This document shows positions 8,350 to 11,576 of a stretch of DNA of 11,576 nt, one piece after another. Source of the DNA: an uncultured Mollicutes bacterium (GTDB taxonomy: Bacteria; Bacillota_I; Bacilli_A; RFN20; CAG-288). How positions within the stretch are numbered: position 1 is the first letter of the stretch; the number at the start of each line of letters is the position of its first letter. Location of the stretch: assembly GCA_900549915.1 (NCBI GenBank), contig URQF01000036.1, positions 1 to 11,576 of the forward strand, written 5' to 3'. The notes under the pieces are model-generated. The model was not told the origin of the DNA. It did no database searches and worked only from the letters and a program-made list of their open reading frames with translations. A program made the position numbers and the translations under genes.

Positions 8350-9387
8350 TCAGAGAATGAGCGAGAGAAGGTAAAGAGTAAAGGCAGAAGCTGCGAAAAG
8401 GGCGGAAAACAGGAAGGAAGTCTTGATGCCTTCAAAGGCTTTGGTTTTGTTTTTGAGAAGGACGAATCCAAGAGTCAGAACGACAACGCCTAGACCAAAT
8501 AAGACAATCCACTGAGTGGAAGAGAAACCATTTGTCGTATCTCCGAGAATCCAGATGCCACGTTCGCTGACTGCTTCATTTCCAGGAATCTGATGCCAGG
8601 AGATGAGGTCTGCAATGGCAATGACGGAGTAATTGAAGGTGCAGGAACCAATCCTGTTTCCATAGCCCGCATTGTAGTTGCGCTTCTTGAAGAGCTGTGT
8701 CGTAGAAATGATTTCAGGGATAGAAGTCGCAACGCCAAGGAGAACAGCACCGCCGACAGTTCCGTTTAAGCTTGGAATTTCTTTGCAAATCCTATCGGTC
8801 AGATAAGTAATACCGATGGAGGCACCGACTAATAAGACAGAGGCAATGATGAATAAGGTAACAATCTTCTTGATGGACCAAGTATTATCTGTTTCTTCTT
8901 TTTCAGCATCGGTCTCTTTTGGTTGAAGAATCAAGGCAACGACGTAGAGGCCAAGAGCAAGTAATGACCTAAGGTTGATATCACCAAGCCTGACCTGCCA
9001 ATTGCTTGGAGCAAAGACGGCATAGAGGGCACAGATATACCTTCCGATAAGGATCAAAAGGGAAGTAATGTGGAATTTATCGATTTTTGCCTGATAGAAG
9101 TGCTTTGCGAAGACGAGAGTCAGAATCAGAAGTACTGTCAGGTCGAAGATATCCGAGCCTAGGATGTCACCGATGACTAAGGACGGATTTTGAACCCTTA
9201 AGACGGATGATATCGAAGTGAACAGCTCAGGTAAGCTTGTTACTCCAGCTAGCCTGACACCGCCTAAGAAGGCTCCAGATATTTTTGTTTTCTTATCCAA
9301 TAAATCGACAAAGTCACCGAGTTTCCTAGAGAGATAAACCCTTACAACAAGAACAACAATATAGGTTGGATACAACCACCAAGTCAT
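8350..9387 (-). CDS. CaCA-family Na+/Ca2+ (or K+-dependent) exchanger
   Basis: A 345-residue integral membrane cation exchanger of the YrbG/CaCA type with about ten helices and the two signature alpha repeats. Alpha-1 is GGVMLAGVTSLPELFTSIS followed by GDILGSDIFDL; alpha-2 is GGAVLLGVATSIPEIIST followed by GNMIGSCTFN. These line the ion path. Alpha-1 has Asp where the family usually has Asn (GNxxGSNIxN), so cation preference may differ. The start is the ATG at 9387, eight bases from a GGAGG; a TTG 11 codons upstream (9420) has no ribosome site. With AGG = Arg the protein would have no internal methionine and arginines inside helices (for example LIGMYICALYAVF). With AGG = Met it gains nine methionines, including codon 45 in alpha-1 and codon 245 in alpha-2. 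Transcribed towards the vWA operon. Exact ions are inferred. Confidence 0.92.
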   Translation of the reverse strand: MTWWLYPTYIVVLVVRVYLSRKLGDFVDLLDKKTKISGAFLGGVRLAGVTSLPELFTSISSVLRVQNPSLVIGDILGSDIFDLTVLLILTLVFAKHFYQAKIDKFHITSLLILIGRYICALYAVFAPSNWQVRLGDINLRSLLALGLYVVALILQPKETDAEKEETDNTWSIKKIVTLFIIASVLLVGASIGITYLTDRICKEIPSLNGTVGGAVLLGVATSIPEIISTTQLFKKRNYNAGYGNRIGSCTFNYSVIAIADLISWHQIPGNEAVSERGIWILGDTTNGFSSTQWIVLFGLGVVVLTLGFVLLKNKTKAFEGIKTSFLFSALFAASAFTLYLLSLIL

Positions 9388-9395
9388 AAAAACAG

Positions 9396-9400
9396 CCTCC
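9396..9400 (-). promoter_or_regulatory. Ribosome binding site of the exchanger gene
   Basis: On the - strand GGAGG ends eight bases before the ATG at 9387. This decides between that ATG and the upstream in-frame TTG at 9420. Confidence 0.8.
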
Positions 9401-9438
9401 GTTTCTATAAGAATTGACAAAAAAGAAGAAAGCCCCTT

Positions 9439-9468
9439 AGTTTAGCTATCTTGTTATCGGTTAGTCAA
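9439..9468 (-). promoter_or_regulatory. Candidate sigma-A promoter for the exchanger
   Basis: On the - strand TTGACT (9468-9463) and TAAACT (9444-9439) are separated by 18 bases, matching the housekeeping consensus at 5 and 4 of 6 positions. Transcription would start near 9432, giving a leader of about 45 bases before the ATG. Weak by sequence alone. A + strand TTGACA at 9414-9419 has no good -10 partner. Confidence 0.35.
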
Positions 9469-9518
9469 TGCAAACATCACAAATCGGACTTCGAAAAATA
9501 GATTATTTCCAAGATTCG

Positions 9519-9541
9519 CATGATTCGTTTTTAAAATCATG
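9519..9541. repeat. Inverted repeat in the divergent intergenic region
   Basis: CATGATT (9519-9525) and AATCATG (9535-9541) form perfect 7-bp arms around a 9-base AT-rich spacer. It lies between the divergent exchanger and glycosyltransferase genes (9388-9629), so an operator is possible; there is no T-run typical of a terminator. Nothing else recognisable is seen in this 242-base gap. Confidence 0.35.
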
Positions 9542-9629
9542 GCTTTTCATAGTTTTTCCGTAAGGAATGGAACAAGATTCTTCTAAACTCTGTGCTATTC
9601 GATATAATAATCAGGGATGGATAAATAGA

Positions 9630-10448
9630 ATGAGTGATGACATTATCAATATAATTTTGCTGCTTTTATCCGTTATCGTTGGTTCCCTTGTTTTTGTTCT
9701 GCCACTTATCCTTCATCATAAAGAGGGAAGGAAGAAATTCACGAAGGAACATATTCCTCTTCTTATCGCATCCTGTAGTTTGATGGTTGGAACGAGGATT
9801 CGTGTTTGTTTATTGGATCAATACCCGGGTGGTCTTAATCAAGATGAAGCGAGTGCCGGGTATGATGCTTACTCTATCCTGAAATACGGGATAGACCATA
9901 ATGGAAGGCATTATCCAAGGCATTTAATTGCATGGGGCAGTGGGCAAAATGCACTTTATTGTTATTTAGCAATTCCTTTTATTGCTAGGCTAGGAAATAC
10001 TGCTTTAGCTCTTCGTTTACCGATGGCTATTCTTAGCAGCCTGACCCTTTATATTCTTTTCTTTACGTTAAGAAAAAGGCTTGGTGAGAAGAAGGCGTTG
10101 CTCTTTACTCTTTTCCTAATCATTAATCCTTGGCATATAAGGAAATCAAGATGGGCATTAGACTGTAATATCTTCCCGGATCTTGTTCTAATCAGCTCCC
10201 TTCTTCTTGCCTATGGTGTTAGCCGAAAGAACTACTTCTTCTATTATTTCTCTGCAATCCTTTTTGGATTTTCGGCTTATAGTTATGGAACGAGTTATTT
10301 CTTCCTTTTCTTCTTCATTATTTCCTTCTTGGTATATTTGTTTATCAAAAAGCCAAGGAAAAGATACCACCAGATTATTTATCTTGGAGTAATGTTTGTA
10401 AGGGTCGTTCCCATCATTCTTTTCCTTTATATCAATATTTTCAATAAC
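9630..10448 (+). CDS. GT39-like (PMT/ArnT-type) membrane glycosyltransferase, 3' truncated
   Basis: The N-terminal roughly 273 residues of a polytopic GT-C glycosyltransferase that would use a polyprenyl-phosphate sugar outside the membrane. The first helix (IINIILLLLSVIVGSLVFVL) follows at once after the ATG at 9630. An upstream in-frame ATG at 9567 has AAGGA directly against it, which is too close. The key acidic motif is GGLNQDEASAGYDAYSI with D72/E73, as in the family. NGMHYPMHLIAWGSGQNAL (AGG codons 93, 97) and NPWHIMKSRW (AGG codon 171, with AGA as the Arg) show AGG = Met and AGA = Arg side by side. Family members usually exceed 500 residues; here the host frame is lost near 10448 where GC-rich foreign sequence starts. 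The open frame runs on to 10910 only as antisense of the peptidase gene, so those residues are not real. Confidence 0.85.
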
Positions 10449-10456
10449 TTACAAGC
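10440..10456. other. Composition junction (probable contig chimera)
   Basis: Within about 15 bases the sequence changes from AT-rich (TTTATATCAATATTTTCAAT) to strongly GC-rich (GCTCCGCCGCCGCAGCAGGG). The glycosyltransferase loses family similarity here and the - strand peptidase gene ends here, its TAA at 10449-10451. Codon use changes too: AGG goes from very common to nearly absent, and Arg moves from CGT to CGG/CGC. No target duplication, integrase or insertion-sequence end is visible. Confidence 0.85.
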
Positions 10457-11018
10457 TCCGCCGCCGCAGCAGGGTGATCACCTTTGCTTTGACGTCGGTG
10501 AGGGCCACCGGGCCAAAATCCCGGCTGTCCTCGGATTGCGTGCGGTAGTCTCCCAAGATGAAGACGCTGTCCGCGGGGACGGTGTAGGGGTACTCGAGGG
10601 TGTCTTTCGCGTAGGTGGGGTAAAGGATCTCGCCGCTCTGGGCCGAGCCGTTGACGATCAGCGTTCCCGAATCGTCCAGTGCGATGAGGTCGTTCTCGCG
10701 GCCCAGGACACGGCCCACCCGGAGCTTGCCGTCCTGCTCATAGAGCACCACGTCGTTCTTGGCGTAAGTGCCCTGCAGGCGGTATGCGATCAGCAGGGCG
10801 CCCTCCTTGACGGCGGGGAACATGCTGTTGCCGGAGGCCTGTGTCAGCAGGAACACCTGCGTGAACAGCACCCACGCGGCTGCCGCCAGCACCACCACCC
10901 GGCCCAGTAAGCTGAGCGCGTCCCGGCGGTCCTGCGCGGCGTTGCGCCGCTTGTGCAGGGCTCTGCGCCCTGCCGTGAGCGGGTCTTGCGGAGGGAGTGT
11001 TTTTGCGGCTTTCGCCAT
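10449..11018 (-). CDS. Signal-peptidase-I-like protein lacking catalytic Lys
   Basis: A 189-residue S26-family protein with a basic N-terminus, one membrane helix at about 40-58 and an outer domain. Box B is GNSMFP with Ser65 present. The box that should read KRVxGxPGD is GRVLGREND (102-110), so Gly102 stands where the general-base Lys should be. Box E is GDYRTQSEDSRDFGP (156-170). Loss of Lys is reminiscent of SipA of Streptococcus pyogenes, a signal-peptidase-like pilus assembly factor; the nearby pilin-like tail supports that idea. The true start is the ATG at 11018: GAGGAGGG at 11032-11025 lies six bases upstream, while the ATG at 11024 would abut it. The start overlaps the upstream stop as TGATG. 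No AGG codons; Arg is CGG/CGC. GC-rich, from a different genome than the genes to its left. Confidence 0.85.
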   Translation of the reverse strand: MAKAAKTLPPQDPLTAGRRALHKRRNAAQDRRDALSLLGRVVVLAAAAWVLFTQVFLLTQASGNSMFPAVKEGALLIAYRLQGTYAKNDVVLYEQDGKLRVGRVLGRENDLIALDDSGTLIVNGSAQSGEILYPTYAKDTLEYPYTVPADSVFILGDYRTQSEDSRDFGPVALTDVKAKVITLLRRRSL

Positions 11019-11299
11019 CAACATCCCTCCTCATGGTTCTCTCCGGGAGGGGTATGGGCTTCCAGCAGGGCGTTATACCTTGCTCTCTCGGCCCGGATGG
11101 CGTTTTCGTACAGGCCGTAGAGCTCCTCCAGCTTCTTCCACATCTGCACTTCATCCACGCCGCCGAGCAGGTTCTTGCGGAACTTCACCTTGCGGTACCA
11201 TTCCACGATCTCCAGCTGCTCCTGGCTGATGCAGGCATCCTCCGCGCCGGGCAGGCGCTGTGCGGGCTGCGGGCCTCCTTTGGCTTTTTCTTTTGCCAT
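11018..11299 (-). CDS. Small hypothetical protein with DivIVA-like motif
   Basis: A 93-residue soluble protein, Lys/Pro-rich at the N-terminus and helical after residue 25. The central KFRKNLLGGVDEVQMWKKLE recalls the N-terminal F-x-GG-x-D-x-x-x-V pattern of DivIVA-type proteins, followed by a probable coiled helix (LEELYGLYENAIRAERARY). The likeness is weak and function is unknown. The start is the ATG at 11299 with AAGGTGG 4 bases upstream; an in-frame ATG at 11350 overlaps the previous stop and has no ribosome site. Its stop overlaps the start of the peptidase-like gene by one base (TGATG), so the two are translationally coupled. It has the only AGG codon of the GC-rich genes (residue 74). 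Confidence 0.65.
   Translation of the reverse strand: MAKEKAKGGPQPAQRLPGAEDACISQEQLEIVEWYRKVKFRKNLLGGVDEVQMWKKLEELYGLYENAIRAERARYNALLEAHTPPGENHEEGC
11025..11032 (-). promoter_or_regulatory. Ribosome binding site of the peptidase-like gene
   Basis: On the - strand GAGGAGGG lies inside the end of the small upstream gene, six bases before the ATG at 11018, and selects that ATG over the one at 11024. Confidence 0.75.
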
Positions 11300-11342
11300 C
11301 CATCCACCTTCTTTCGTGATTTTATTTGGCTTGGAAGTTGGC

Positions 11343-11576
11343 TTATTCATCGTCGTCGCTCTTCCGTTTCCGGAGGAAGAGCAGCACGCCGCCGCCCACG
11401 ACGACCACGAGGATCAGGATGTAGGGGAGGGTGTCGAGGAGGACACCGTTGTCGATTGTGGCGTCACGCTCGTTGATGACTTCAATCTGCACCAAATCGT
11501 CAGCGATCATATTCGTGTTAACAAGGATATCAATTGTCTTAGTGTCGGAAGTTTTATCTTCTTTCATGTTGTAAAC
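11343..11576 (-). CDS. C-terminal end of a pilin-like or cell-wall-anchored surface protein (5' end outside window)
   Basis: The last 77 residues of a longer protein; the frame is open to the window edge (VYN before the Met at 11567), and no ribosome site precedes that ATG, so it is not taken as a start. A beta-strand-like end (LVQIEVINERDA) is followed by a sorting-signal-like tail: IDNG, then VLLDTLPYILILVVVVGGG as membrane segment, then RKRKSDDDE. Many clostridial pilins and Cna-B-type proteins end this way, with xPxTG or variant sites; here IDNG sits where such a motif would be, so sortase anchoring is uncertain. The tail is GC-rich, while the part beyond about 11500 is AT-rich again. Followed by the small gene and the peptidase-like gene, which suggests a pilus or surface-protein locus. 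Confidence 0.65.
   Translation of the reverse strand, partial: VYNMKEDKTSDTKTIDILVNTNMIADDLVQIEVINERDATIDNGVLLDTLPYILILVVVVGGGVLLFLRKRKSDDDE

Larger units (their letters stand above)
68..10448. other. Region translated with AGG = Met (alternative genetic code)
   Basis: In all seven AT-rich genes, on both strands, AGG falls at family-conserved Met or hydrophobic positions and never, where I could judge, at a conserved Arg. Hand counts of AGG against internal ATG by gene in order are 3:3, 9:4, 10:1, 12:5, 21:2, 9:0 and 9:3. Conserved arginines use CGT/CGC (DEINRA, GASPRA and DRF of MoxR; DYRDY of DUF58) or AGA (SRW of the glycosyltransferase). TGA remains a stop, ending the DUF58 and exchanger genes. 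The reassignment of AGG to methionine in uncultivated Bacilli is established knowledge; that this contig belongs to that clade is inference. The decoding tRNA is not in the window. Confidence 0.93.

Noticed and set aside
3657..8352. Mollicute-type TGA = Trp code
   Set aside because: TGA ends the DUF58 gene (3658-3660) and the exchanger gene (8350-8352), Trp uses TGG, and no in-frame TGA interrupts the genes.
68..10448. Codon bias alone (AGG as a favoured Arg codon)
   Set aside because: AGG avoids every conserved Arg position and takes conserved Met and helix-core positions, while internal ATG is severely depleted. Bias cannot explain both.
9567..10910. A 447-residue open frame covering the glycosyltransferase and beyond
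   Set aside because: The last third is antisense to the signal-peptidase-like gene in GC-rich DNA and has no resemblance to GT39 proteins. The first 21 codons also precede the better start at 9630.
10738..11476. Several long frames on both strands of the GC-rich part
   Set aside because: High GC lowers stop frequency. Only the three - strand frames with family features, ribosome sites and stop-start overlap are supported.
1..11576. CRISPR arrays, tRNA, rRNA, riboswitches, insertion sequences or attachment sites
   Set aside because: No spaced direct repeats, cloverleaf-like sequence, transposase or terminal inverted repeats were found by eye on either strand.

Overview
Most of this window (bases 1 to about 10,448) reads as one moderately AT-rich genome of Firmicutes (Bacilli) type. 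It holds a five-gene membrane and metal-binding operon on the + strand, a cation exchanger on the - strand, and the start of a polytopic glycosyltransferase. At about 10,448 the sequence switches abruptly to a GC-rich segment of a different style. That segment carries, on the - strand, the end of a surface or pilin-like protein, a small cytosolic protein and a signal-peptidase-like protein. The switch cuts the glycosyltransferase in mid-gene.

The most important observation is the genetic code. In the AT-rich genes AGG does not behave as arginine. It sits where the protein families have methionine, or a hydrophobic residue: the Met after the DxSxS metal site of the von Willebrand A (vWA) domains, the DRFMF motif of MoxR ATPases, the NPWHIM motif of the glycosyltransferase, and the middle of membrane helices. 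Conserved arginines in the same genes use CGT or CGC, and sometimes AGA. By hand count there are about 73 in-frame AGG codons against only about 18 internal ATG codons in roughly 3,330 codons. Met would be about 0.5% with ATG alone and a normal 2.7% or so with AGG added. This matches the AGG-to-Met reassignment known from a clade of uncultivated Bacilli, found in the Codetta survey of Shulgina and Eddy. TGA is still a stop. Positions called M(AGG) below are this reading.

Layout: 68-1738 is a three-helix membrane protein with a long acidic and Gly/Ser/Glu repeat tail. 1792-2778 is a MoxR AAA+ ATPase. 2785-3660 is a DUF58 protein. 3657-5570 is a BatA-type vWA membrane protein. 5554-8265 is a two-vWA membrane protein with a GATase1-like middle. 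The genes are spaced by 53 and 6 bases and then overlap by 4 and 17, and the unit ends in a strong hairpin terminator at 8269-8298. This is the classic MoxR/DUF58/vWA arrangement: the ATPase is thought to act as a chaperone loading metal or maturing the vWA partners at the membrane. A second, bidirectional hairpin (8315-8343) also serves the convergent CaCA-family exchanger (8350-9387, - strand). A divergent intergenic region follows, then the truncated GT39-like gene.

The GC-rich part (10,449 to the end) looks like a piece of a pilus or surface-protein assembly locus of a gut clostridium (Faecalibacterium/Subdoligranulum style, inferred from composition and protein style only). Its signal peptidase keeps the Ser but lacks the catalytic Lys, as in pilus-assembly SipA-type proteins. 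The two parts are most simply explained as a chimeric metagenomic contig; horizontal insertion is the alternative.
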